Shown piece by piece: positions 1 through 5,196 of a stretch of DNA of 5,202 nucleotides. Position numbers and translations under genes: made by a program. The notes beneath the pieces are model-generated. The model was not told where the DNA came from. It searched no databases and saw only the letters and a list, made by a program, of their open reading frames with translations. Every line of letters starts with the position of its first letter. Positions within the stretch are counted from its first letter, which is position 1. The DNA comes from Eubacterium sp. (GTDB lineage: Bacteria > Bacillota_A > Clostridia > Lachnospirales > Lachnospiraceae): contig JAILEL010000231.1 in assembly GCA_024687845.1 (NCBI GenBank), positions 1-5,202 on the forward strand, written 5' to 3'.

Positions 1-252
1 CAGATCACCCTTTTCACCTTTTACATTTATAATCACACCACCAACAGGTCTGCCATCCAGCATAATTCTGTAAGCTTCTCCATTATCAATAGACTGCTCT
101 ATCGTCTCACGTGAGATAATCTGTTCATCTTCTTCAAAATGATCATCCCTGCGTCCAAACTCTTCAAGAGCCCCGTAATTAAAAGCTTCTTGATTATCTT
201 TTATAAATTGTTCACGATCATCCGCCAAAAGCGGCTCAACCTTCACACTCAT
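1..252 (-). CDS. GNAT-family N-acetyltransferase, N-terminal part (runs off the window)
   Basis: The frame is open for 84 codons from an ATG at 252 to the window edge, so only the N-terminal half is visible. The peptide begins MSVKVEPLLADDREQF and continues through EEFGRRDDHFEE to EAYRIMLDGRPVGGVIINVKG. The last part matches the strand pair of GCN5-related acetyltransferases, where the protein's own side chain region is followed by 'xGxxVGGxxI'. The acetyl-CoA loop (Q/RxxGxG/A) would lie beyond the edge and cannot be checked. An AAGGAA ribosome binding site lies 8 bases before the ATG, which supports this start. The gene follows the 118-residue ORF by 56 bases with no hairpin between them, so it may be co-transcribed. 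The substrate is unknown. The family call is from remembered motif pattern, not a search. Confidence 0.7.
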   Translation of the reverse strand, partial: MSVKVEPLLADDREQFIKDNQEAFNYGALEEFGRRDDHFEEDEQIISRETIEQSIDNGEAYRIMLDGRPVGGVIINVKGEKGDL

Positions 253-308
253 CAAGACAATTCCTTCTTCACATAAACTTAAATTTTGTATCGCATCGTG
301 TTTTTATT

Positions 309-665
309 TTATAAATCAATAGGGGATTCATAAAATCCCCATGCACATAATTCAAGATTTTCAATATCTTTATTCCCAATAGTTGAAGCTAGTTTTTTTA
401 GATCAATTTTAAAATCAACCGGAACACCTTTTTTTATCTTTAAATCCACGACAATTTGGAAATTACCAGCCGAATCTCTAAGATCCCTTGCTACTGTTTC
501 ATATCTTCCATCTTCCCACATACTATATTCTTTTGTTTTAATTGCATAATACGCATTACAATAATATGTACCATCAGTCGCCTGAATACATGGAAACCCG
601 TCGCTTTCCTTAAATTTGTAGTCCATAAGGACTGATCTATACTCTGCTTTTGAAAATAATCCCAT
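309..665 (-). CDS. Hypothetical protein, 118 residues, small soluble
   Basis: A complete ORF from ATG (665) to TAA, with a strong AAGGAG ribosome binding site 8 bases upstream (674-679), so it is very probably translated. I do not recognise the family. The protein starts MGLFSKAEYRSVLMDYKFK, has no signal peptide or membrane segment, and is rich in aromatic and charged residues. Alternating stretches such as NFQIVVDLKI (about 68-77) and PVDFKIDLKKL (about 82-92) suggest an alpha/beta fold with several strands. It ends ELCAWGFYESPIDL. Small acidic-aromatic proteins of this size next to broken coding remnants are often immunity or accessory proteins of toxin loci, but nothing in the sequence proves this. 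A coding-like remnant in another frame runs into its first codons. The GNAT gene lies 56 bases downstream. Confidence 0.72.
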   Translation of the reverse strand: MGLFSKAEYRSVLMDYKFKESDGFPCIQATDGTYYCNAYYAIKTKEYSMWEDGRYETVARDLRDSAGNFQIVVDLKIKKGVPVDFKIDLKKLASTIGNKDIENLELCAWGFYESPIDL

Positions 666-667
666 TC

Positions 668-905
668 CTTACTCTCCTTCCGACATATCTCTTCCGATCT
701 ATCATCGATGTTAATATTTTTATTCTTGTTCACCCACAGCTCCTTGTGATCCCCGGTTGCATAGGATGCCTTAATCTGACGGAAGGAAAGATCAAAACGC
801 TGATCCGAAAATCCGAGTATGATTTGCAGAAAATTTAGGATCTATATTCGTTGGATCAAATTCCTCTGATTTATTTACAAACACAGCATGATCTCTGCCG
901 TCAAC
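668..905 (-). pseudogene. Decayed coding remnant in two frames, family unknown
   Basis: Two open stretches lacking starts read like protein. From 905 to 792, directly after an in-frame TAG, the frame gives VDGRDHAVFVNKSEEF followed by DPTNIDPKFSANHTRIFGSAF and then TGA. A second frame, open from 841, gives ILGFSDQRFDLSFRQIKASY, then ATGDHKELWVNKNKNINI and DDRSEEICRKESKEW, and runs into the start of the 118-residue gene. Codon choice in both is natural, and the pieces adjoin near 790-800, where a one-base shift would join them. This suggests a frameshifted and 5'-truncated gene, whose upstream part was replaced when the adjacent TetR gene arrived or when a deletion occurred. I cannot name the family. 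The alternative is chance open frames in a short intergenic region. No promoter is evident. Confidence 0.38.
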
Positions 906-920
906 CTATAATCGTAAGAA

Positions 921-1505
921 CTATATTGGGTATCTTTTTTGAAGAATCGACATTAGCCACGTTGGATCCGGAGCCTTCATATTCTTATCCATTGCCATCT
1001 CTTCCATGACTCCCTGCACGCTAGCCCAGAAGCATCTTGAAAGAAGGACTGCATCTCCGCTTTTAAATTCTCCTGCTTCCTGCCCCTTCCGGATCAACTC
1101 TGCCGTATCCCGGACCGTATCGACAGAAAGCGCAACCTGTCTTGCCTCTTCAGGCATTCCGGTTCTTCGGATCTGCCCCATCAGAACAAACATATTAAAT
1201 ACCCATGGCTGCTCTTTCGCATAGGAAAAGAGCTGCTCCAAAAACTTCTCCAAATAGATCTGCGGAGGTATATCACCTATATTCTTTCCGCTTGCAGACC
1301 TGGTTCCTGCCGCTCCCATCTTTGCAAGCTCAAGCAGAAGCTCTTCCTTTGAGTCAAAATAGTGAAACATCAGTCCTGTACTCATAGGAACCGCTGAAGC
1401 AATATCCGTGATCTTTGTATCGTAATACCCGCGTTCAACAAATAATGTGAGCGCCGTCATAAGTATCTTTTGTCTCTTTTCTTCCTTCTGCTCTTTCCTT
1501 GTCAT
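921..1505 (-). CDS. TetR/AcrR-family transcriptional regulator (first of two)
   Basis: A complete 194-residue protein, the usual TetR length. The N-terminal DNA-binding domain is clear: helix 1 about 8-25 (ILMTALTLFVERGYYDT), then KITDIASAVPMSTGLMFHYF (about 31-50) as helix-turn-helix, then DSKEELLLEL. The turn has a proline (P40) where AGMS/AGVS is commoner. The C-terminal ligand domain (about 60-194) is divergent, so the inducer cannot be guessed; it contains QPWVFNMFVLMGQIRRTG and a late SRCFWASVQGVMEEMAM helix. A GAGAGG ribosome binding site sits 5 bases before the ATG. It is flanked on both sides by broken coding remnants, so it has no obvious target neighbour. It is not closely similar to the second regulator at 3767-4351 outside the DNA-binding domain. 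It may act on itself or on a distant gene. Confidence 0.93.
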   Translation of the reverse strand: MTRKEQKEEKRQKILMTALTLFVERGYYDTKITDIASAVPMSTGLMFHYFDSKEELLLELAKMGAAGTRSASGKNIGDIPPQIYLEKFLEQLFSYAKEQPWVFNMFVLMGQIRRTGMPEEARQVALSVDTVRDTAELIRKGQEAGEFKSGDAVLLSRCFWASVQGVMEEMAMDKNMKAPDPTWLMSILQKRYPI

Positions 1506-1540
1506 TTTTTCCTCTCAATCATCTAACCACTTAAACTACT

Positions 1541-1571
1541 GTAAGCATACTTTTCCGATTTAACATACTTT
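1541..1571 (-). promoter_or_regulatory. Possible operator region upstream of the first TetR gene
   Basis: In the short space before the TetR gene at 921-1505, a near-palindrome GTAAGCATAC (1541-1550) has one mismatched pair. The octamer CATACTTT occurs twice, at 1546-1553 and 1564-1571, with an 18-base period. TetR proteins often bind dyads just upstream of their own start, so this is a candidate autoregulatory site. I find no convincing -35/-10 pair with proper spacing here. The signal is weak and could be chance in AT-rich DNA. Confidence 0.2.
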
Positions 1572-1875
1572 ATCTGAGATCAAGCAACTGTCTGTATTCA
1601 TAATCAGGCTCTTTTATAAAAAACATTTTTTCATTACATTCATCTATATCGCAACTGATAATATTATAAACATACCATCCGTAATGCCACATCTGACTGT
1701 CCGGATCGACATATCTGTTGTTGTATATGATCCTTCCGTACTGATTTTTCTCAAGGATAAAAGCCGTTTCATTCAGTCTGTTTCTATGATAATATATCGA
1801 ATTCACATCATTAAATGCCCCATTATGTCCTATACGCTTAGTTGGACACCACTCAACGTTTTCATCACAAAACAT
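1570..1875 (-). CDS. Hypothetical 101-codon ORF, probably the 3' part of a broken gene
   Basis: The ORF from an ATG at 1875 to a TAA at 1570 encodes a protein with natural composition, rich in Tyr, Asn, Asp and Trp: it contains YYHRNRLNETAFILEKNQYG, RIIYNNRYVDPDSQMWHYGW, and ends EPDYEYRQLLDLR. It has no membrane segment or signal peptide. I do not recognise the family. The ATG at 1875 lacks a properly spaced ribosome binding site, and the same frame stays open upstream to 1986 (NRYDNFNKLLQFIRIFKEEE precedes the ATG), so 1875 is probably an internal methionine rather than the true start. The frame is closed by a TGA at 1987-1989, just inside a good start site. It is therefore best read as the surviving C-terminal part of a gene whose 5' end was lost or shifted. 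A functional short protein from 1875 is less likely. Confidence 0.4.
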   Translation of the reverse strand: MFCDENVEWCPTKRIGHNGAFNDVNSIYYHRNRLNETAFILEKNQYGRIIYNNRYVDPDSQMWHYGWYVYNIISCDIDECNEKMFFIKEPDYEYRQLLDLR

Positions 1876-1998
1876 TACTTTGTATCTTTCTTCTTCCTTA
1901 AATATTCGAATGAATTGTAATAGCTTATTAAAATTGTCATATCGGTTTTGGGTTCCTGATTTCCTTTTTGCCTGTATGATAAAGAATCATTTTTCCAT
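1876..1998 (-). pseudogene. Truncated DUF3990-like N-terminus joined out of frame to the downstream ORF
   Basis: A perfect AAGGAG (2004-2009) precedes two overlapping starts. ATG at 1998 reads only MEK and stops; its TGA overlaps the ATG at 1990, which reads MILYHTGKKEIRNPKPI and stops at 1937-1939. That peptide resembles the start of DUF3990 proteins (MILYHTG..EI..P.), a family related to ADP-ribosyltransferase folds, in which the sequence normally continues with a NADFGQGFY-type motif. That continuation is absent here. After the stop, the frame of the 1570-1875 ORF carries on with YDNFNKLLQFIRIFKEEERY. A deletion or frameshift junction near 1940 explains this. The family link is from memory of the N-terminal pattern and rests on only 17 residues. 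The stub starts 27 bases after the flavoenzyme stop, so it could still be transcribed with it. Confidence 0.4.
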
Positions 1999-2003
1999 CT
2001 CTA

Positions 2004-2009
2004 CTCCTT
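2004..2009 (-). promoter_or_regulatory. Ribosome binding site in front of the broken DUF3990-like gene
   Basis: AAGGAG lies 5 bases before the ATG at 1998 and 13 bases before the ATG at 1990. Its preservation shows that a translated gene once began here, directly after the flavoenzyme, and marks where decay starts. Confidence 0.5.
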
Positions 2010-2017
2010 CATAAATC

Positions 2018-3517
2018 TTAGATATCAACACTTCTCTTCTTACTCTTAAGTATTCTCTGAATCGCAAACTTACCGCTGGCTGCTGCAACCGGAAGTCCAC
2101 CGGGTGAATTAGTCCACTGACCGGCCAGATACAGATTATCTATTCCCTTTACTCTGCCATTCATCTTAAGCTGCTTAGCATCAGGTGTGGTAGTAAAGCT
2201 CATGTAGCTTCCATGATATGCATTACAATATCTTTCATAAGTAAGCGGTGTCCAGCAGTCAAGAAGCTTCATATCTCCCACAAGTTCAGGGAAGGCATCC
2301 TGTATTCTCTTCTCAATTTCCTTAATAAGCACTTCCTTTATTTCTCTATATTCAACCTCGCTCATGCGCTTCCAAACTTCATAATCCTCATCAGTTTGGG
2401 AGATACAGGTCTGGATAACCTGCTTTCCATCCTTAACGAAGATTGGATCATAGCCGTATGCCTTAACGTACATTCTGTTGAAACTGCGATTTCCAACCCT
2501 GAGCGGATCTATATCAATAAATACCGTTTCTCCCCTATCATATTTTTCACTTACAGCAAATGCAACCTGGAATCCACTTATAGTAGGATAACTCTTTGGT
2601 GCATCATATGCTGTCTTAAGCTCCTTTGGCATATACCCCGCAGGAAGAAGTTTGTTGAAAAGAACATATGAATCCACTGTGGGGATAACATAGTCTCCCT
2701 TAATAACTTTTCCATCTTCTAAAGTTATGCCGGCAGCTCTCTTCTTATCTAAAGCTATTTCTTTAATGCTTGAATTATAATATATCCTTCCACCTAAATC
2801 CTTAAATCTTTTTTCCATTCGAAGTGACATCTGAAGTGATGCCCCCATAGGGATCTTACCATTTCCGTCAGCCATAGTTGCATAGGATACAAGAAATGCA
2901 TAAGCACAGTATTCCTTAGGCAGATAATCGCACATGAGCTTCCGGAGAACAGGTGACTTAAATCTCTTGCTGTAATCTTCGAGAGAAATCTTTCCAAACT
3001 CCTTCATAACCTTAGGAAAGTCAGCCATATTTTTACCCATGTTGATGTAATCCTTTACGCCCCACATTTCCATTGGCTTATTAGCCGGGAAAATACACTG
3101 CTTTGAATACTCCACGTACCGGATGAATTTCTTTATCTCATCCTCATCTTCCGGAGAAATTGCGATCAGTTCTCTCTCAGTACGTTCAAGATCATTCCAA
3201 AGTGTTGCAGTCTGTCCCTTACTGATGGTTGAGTAGAATGCATTTATATCAGCATATTCCATATCATCGGAAAGAGCTCCGACTTTCTTCCATACATCGT
3301 ACATCTCTGTATCTTTTCTTGTTCCTGTAAGCCAGTGTATGCAGTTATCTATATGATATCCCTCTCTGTTCCATCCTATACATTCTCCACCGGGAATTGC
3401 GTTCTTTTCATATATTTCAGCATCGAATCCCGCAAGAAGTGCATATACACCTGCCGAAAGTCCCGCGATTCCTCCACCGATTATTATTATTTTTTCCTTT
3501 GAATTTACGTTACTCAT
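2018..3517 (-). CDS. FAD-dependent oxidoreductase, phytoene desaturase / carotenoid isomerase-like (COG1233)
   Basis: A complete 499-residue flavoprotein of normal length for this family (about 490-520). The N-terminal Rossmann FAD site is intact: GGGIAG at 14-19 and E37 (IYEKN) to bind the ribose, then IPGGECIGW (41-49), the GG motif of the CrtI/CRTISO/retinol-saturase group. The C-terminal FAD-closing motif NLYLAGQWTNSPGGLPVAAA (461-480) and the preceding CWTPLTYERYCNAYHGSYMS (421-440) are also typical. No membrane helix is seen; relatives are soluble or peripheral. The family desaturates, isomerises or saturates polyene or other hydrophobic substrates, but bacterial gut members rarely have a known substrate and no carotenoid genes are nearby, so 'phytoene desaturase' should not be taken literally. 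The start is fixed by AAAGGA 8 bases upstream. Expression is likely controlled by the promoter and operators at 3597-3664 and hence by the TetR gene next door. Confidence 0.9.
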   Translation of the reverse strand: MSNVNSKEKIIIIGGGIAGLSAGVYALLAGFDAEIYEKNAIPGGECIGWNREGYHIDNCIHWLTGTRKDTEMYDVWKKVGALSDDMEYADINAFYSTISKGQTATLWNDLERTERELIAISPEDEDEIKKFIRYVEYSKQCIFPANKPMEMWGVKDYINMGKNMADFPKVMKEFGKISLEDYSKRFKSPVLRKLMCDYLPKEYCAYAFLVSYATMADGNGKIPMGASLQMSLRMEKRFKDLGGRIYYNSSIKEIALDKKRAAGITLEDGKVIKGDYVIPTVDSYVLFNKLLPAGYMPKELKTAYDAPKSYPTISGFQVAFAVSEKYDRGETVFIDIDPLRVGNRSFNRMYVKAYGYDPIFVKDGKQVIQTCISQTDEDYEVWKRMSEVEYREIKEVLIKEIEKRIQDAFPELVGDMKLLDCWTPLTYERYCNAYHGSYMSFTTTPDAKQLKMNGRVKGIDNLYLAGQWTNSPGGLPVAAASGKFAIQRILKSKKRSVDI

Positions 3518-3552
3518 TTTTTCTATCCTTTCTTAATTGAAACTGTTTTTTT

Positions 3553-3614
3553 ATTGAATCGTTTCTATTGAAACATTTTTCATTGAAACATTTTTCATTG
3601 AATTCTTATTCAAT
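3553..3614. repeat. Short tandem repeats and ATTGAA half-site array in the leader
   Basis: Two identical 15-base units (ATTGAAACATTTTTC at 3567-3581 and 3582-3596) stand head to tail and run directly into the operator at 3597-3614, which begins with the same ATTGAA. A fourth ATTGAA is at 3553. The starts are therefore 3553, 3567, 3582 and 3597, spaced 14, 15 and 15 bases. A small inverted repeat GTTTC-TATT-GAAAC (3561-3574) lies within. The array occupies the untranslated leader of the flavoenzyme gene. It may be extra half-sites for the regulator, or slippage-made copies of one operator arm. Confidence 0.8.
3597..3614. promoter_or_regulatory. Operator palindrome 2, over the transcription start
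   Basis: ATTGAATTCTTATTCAAT is a perfect 7-4-7 inverted repeat. It overlaps three bases of the -10 box and covers the expected transcription start, the classic place for repression. Its arms match operator 1 (3647-3664) in the core TTGAAT-N4-ATTCAA, differing only at the outermost base. The likely ligand is the TetR protein encoded at 3767-4351. Confidence 0.72.
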
Positions 3615-3640
3615 ATAACACCACAAAAATAAAATGTCAA
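3612..3640 (-). promoter_or_regulatory. Sigma-A type promoter for the FAD oxidoreductase
   Basis: Reading the minus strand, the -35 box TTGACA (3635-3640) is a perfect consensus, the spacer is exactly 17 bases, and the -10 box TATATT (3612-3617) has one mismatch to TATAAT. Transcription would start near 3605, giving a leader of roughly 88 bases before the ATG at 3517. Such a strong promoter tightly boxed in by two palindromes implies that its activity is mainly set by a repressor. Confidence 0.82.
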
Positions 3641-3646
3641 TCGTTT

Positions 3647-3664
3647 GTTGAATTAAGATTCAAC
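3647..3664. promoter_or_regulatory. Operator palindrome 1, upstream of the -35 box
   Basis: GTTGAATTAAGATTCAAC is a perfect 7-4-7 inverted repeat placed 6 bases upstream of the -35 box. It shares the core TTGAAT-N4-ATTCAA with operator 2; the centres (3655.5 and 3605.5) are 50 bases apart. The matching arms but different 4-base centres argue for selection on protein contacts rather than recent duplication. Confidence 0.7.
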
Positions 3665-3730
3665 TATTTTTCTTACTATTTTTCTTAGGGGATTTCTTTA
3701 ACACTTTAAAAATATTCTGTTTTTTTGCAA

Positions 3731-3756
3731 AAAAAGAAGAAGCTGCTGCGCAGCTT
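3731..3756 (-). terminator. Intrinsic terminator of the EFR1-tetR operon
   Basis: Just 10 bases after the TetR stop, the minus strand has a perfect 7-base stem AAGCTGC / GCAGCTT with a 3-base loop (3740-3756), followed by CTTCTTTTTTT. The GC-rich stem and U-tract are typical of Rho-independent termination. It separates the operon from the flavoenzyme promoter, so the flavoenzyme has its own transcript. Confidence 0.82.
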
Positions 3757-3766
3757 TAAACATGCG

Positions 3767-4351
3767 TTATCCGATTACTATGATCCTTTCACAAAATTCC
3801 ATAAGTCTTTCCCGAAGACCTTCGGAATCAAAACATTCAATGCCATTATCGTCTCCATCGTGAATAAGAGCCTCCATCCCTTTGATGAGGATTCTCGCCA
3901 AAGTTTTATTGTCAACTTTCAAACAGCTCTCTATCTCCCCGCGTTCTCTCAGTCTGCCAAGAGCCTGAGCCATCGGTTCCACCAGCGTCTCAATCGTGAT
4001 CACATGCAAAGATGCCTGGACCGTCCAGTGAAGTTTATCTCCCTGCAATTTCAGATAATAATCCTCAGATGTAGATTTAAGTTCTTCCAAAACTTTATCA
4101 ATAATCTGACCCATACTCAGAGCCTCATCACTGAGAATCTCTCCTATTCTTTGTGAATAGCCTCTCAGATATTTTTCGATCACCGCTTCAAACAATTCTT
4201 CCTTGGAAGGAAAGAAATGATAAAAACTGCCGGTTACAACATCTGCTTCTTCAAGTATCATCTTTACTGATGTTCTTTCATAACCGTACTTAAAGAATAC
4301 CTTCGCAGCCGCATCTATGATATGTTCTCTTGTCTCGCCTCTTTTTGCCAT
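3767..4351 (-). CDS. TetR/AcrR-family transcriptional regulator (second), likely controller of the flavoenzyme
   Basis: A complete 194-residue TetR protein. The DNA-binding domain is textbook: REHIIDAAAKVFFKYGYERT (8-27), SVKMILEEADVVTGSFYHFF (28-47) as helix-turn-helix with the recognition helix around 39-45, then PSKEELFEAVIEKY (48-61). The C-terminal ligand domain (about 62-194) has features such as QGDKLHWTVQASLHVITIET and the late IKGMEALIHDGDD; the ligand is unknown. Its ATG shares one base with the upstream EFR1 stop (TAATG), so it is probably translated by coupling. It lies immediately upstream of the flavoenzyme promoter that carries two TTGAAT-N4-ATTCAA palindromes, which makes it the best candidate to bind them. 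Whether it also controls its own operon depends on a promoter outside the window. Confidence 0.94.
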   Translation of the reverse strand: MAKRGETREHIIDAAAKVFFKYGYERTSVKMILEEADVVTGSFYHFFPSKEELFEAVIEKYLRGYSQRIGEILSDEALSMGQIIDKVLEELKSTSEDYYLKLQGDKLHWTVQASLHVITIETLVEPMAQALGRLRERGEIESCLKVDNKTLARILIKGMEALIHDGDDNGIECFDSEGLRERLMEFCERIIVIG

Positions 4352-5196
4352 TATTCATTATCCTTTGTCAGATCTTTTACCGTGATATACGGATTCATAT
4401 ATAATTTACGCTTTCTTGGAAGCCCCATGAATTTAACAAGAAATGTCTTTGAATCTGATGCCTCAAGGAGTTTCCTGTCGCCTTTTGTAATCTCATATCC
4501 TATCGCACGTTTGGGGCAGCTCACAACACATGCCATACAGTTTGCACAGTGATGCATAAACTTAGGCGTCCCATTCACCAGTTCTATGTTTTTGCAGGGA
4601 CAGACTCTGCTGCACAGACCACAGGATATGCAGTCTTCGTTTATGGTAAACGGATTATCTGCATATTTCTGCAGTTCAAGATAAGGCTTCATAACCCGCT
4701 CTCTACGTCTCTTTATGTATTTGCTCTCACGAGGATATTCCTTTTTCTCCAAATTCATAATATCAAGAGCAATTCTACGGAGTTTCTTCTCGGTCTTCGG
4801 CACACGGAGCCCGGCCGGAGGAACTGGCGGATAAACTATCGCATAATTTGCCACGCTGTATACAATATTACCATAATCAATGCTGATATTCTTTGTTTTT
4901 AAGATCTCTGCCAGTTTTTCACATGCGTATCCGCATATAAAACTGGGCATTGCGATTACAAACACATAAGCTTCAGGGTTAATGTCCAGCCCTTCCACAA
5001 ACCTTACCGCCGGAGCCGGCATCGTCCAGTGGTATACAGGATATATAAACCCCACGATATCACAGTCCGTCGCCGGATAGTCCCCGGGGTCCGTCCTCAT
5101 GGATACTATCTCTGTATCTTTCAGTTGTCCCGCTATCACACGGGCAGCTCGCATACTGTTTCCTGTACCTGTAAAATAATAGATTCTCCCCTTCAT
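4351..5196 (-). CDS. EFR1-family protein: flavodoxin-like domain fused to a 2x[4Fe-4S] ferredoxin
   Basis: A complete 281-residue redox protein. The N-terminal flavodoxin-like domain (about 1-150) opens with IYYFTGTGNSMRAA, where TGTGNS (9-14) is the FMN-phosphate loop, and continues with GFIYPVYHWTMPAPA (49-63), the next flavin loop. A basic linker (KYIKRRRERVMK, 159-170) leads to a ferredoxin domain with two complete cluster motifs, C189-C192-C195-C199-P and C217-C220-C223-C227-P. Members of this family are cytosolic one-electron carriers, presumed to shuttle electrons between low-potential donors and partner reductases. No signal peptide or membrane helix is seen. The ATG at 5196 fits the flavodoxin start, but the ribosome binding site lies outside the window. 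It is the first visible gene of an operon with the TetR at 3767-4351. Its neighbour across the terminator is a flavoenzyme needing an electron source or sink, so a partnership is plausible but unproven. Confidence 0.9.
   Translation of the reverse strand: MKGRIYYFTGTGNSMRAARVIAGQLKDTEIVSMRTDPGDYPATDCDIVGFIYPVYHWTMPAPAVRFVEGLDINPEAYVFVIAMPSFICGYACEKLAEILKTKNISIDYGNIVYSVANYAIVYPPVPPAGLRVPKTEKKLRRIALDIMNLEKKEYPRESKYIKRRRERVMKPYLELQKYADNPFTINEDCISCGLCSRVCPCKNIELVNGTPKFMHHCANCMACVVSCPKRAIGYEITKGDRKLLEASDSKTFLVKFMGLPRKRKLYMNPYITVKDLTKDNE

Noticed and set aside
790..805. Short inverted repeat GATCA-N6-TGATC as a possible terminator
   Set aside because: The stem has only five pairs, is not GC-rich, and lacks a following U-tract.
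650..838. A plus-strand open frame from a TTG with a hydrophobic start, resembling a small membrane peptide
   Set aside because: There is no ribosome binding site, it overlaps the start of the 118-residue gene, and the minus-strand frames look more coding-like.
2213..2671. A 152-codon open frame on the plus strand
   Set aside because: It is fully antisense to the flavoenzyme gene, whose conserved motifs run through this part; no independent coding support.
2018..3517. Carotenoid biosynthesis locus
   Set aside because: No phytoene synthase, geranylgeranyl synthase or other carotenoid gene is present; the enzyme family is broad, so the pathway claim is not supported.
3518..3604. Riboswitch in the flavoenzyme leader
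   Set aside because: The leader is only about 88 bases, very AT-rich and made of simple repeats; no conserved aptamer-like core or terminator/antiterminator pair is visible.
3553..3614. CRISPR-like or phage attachment repeats in the leader
   Set aside because: The units are 15 bases, directly abutting and without spacers, and no cas, integrase or tRNA gene is near; they are better explained as operator half-sites.
3725..4156. A 143-codon open frame on the plus strand
   Set aside because: It lies antisense within the clear TetR gene, has no ribosome binding site, and its composition is that of a reversed coding sequence.
4549..4902. A 117-codon open frame on the plus strand
   Set aside because: It is antisense to the EFR1 gene, which has both cluster motifs intact in the opposite frame.
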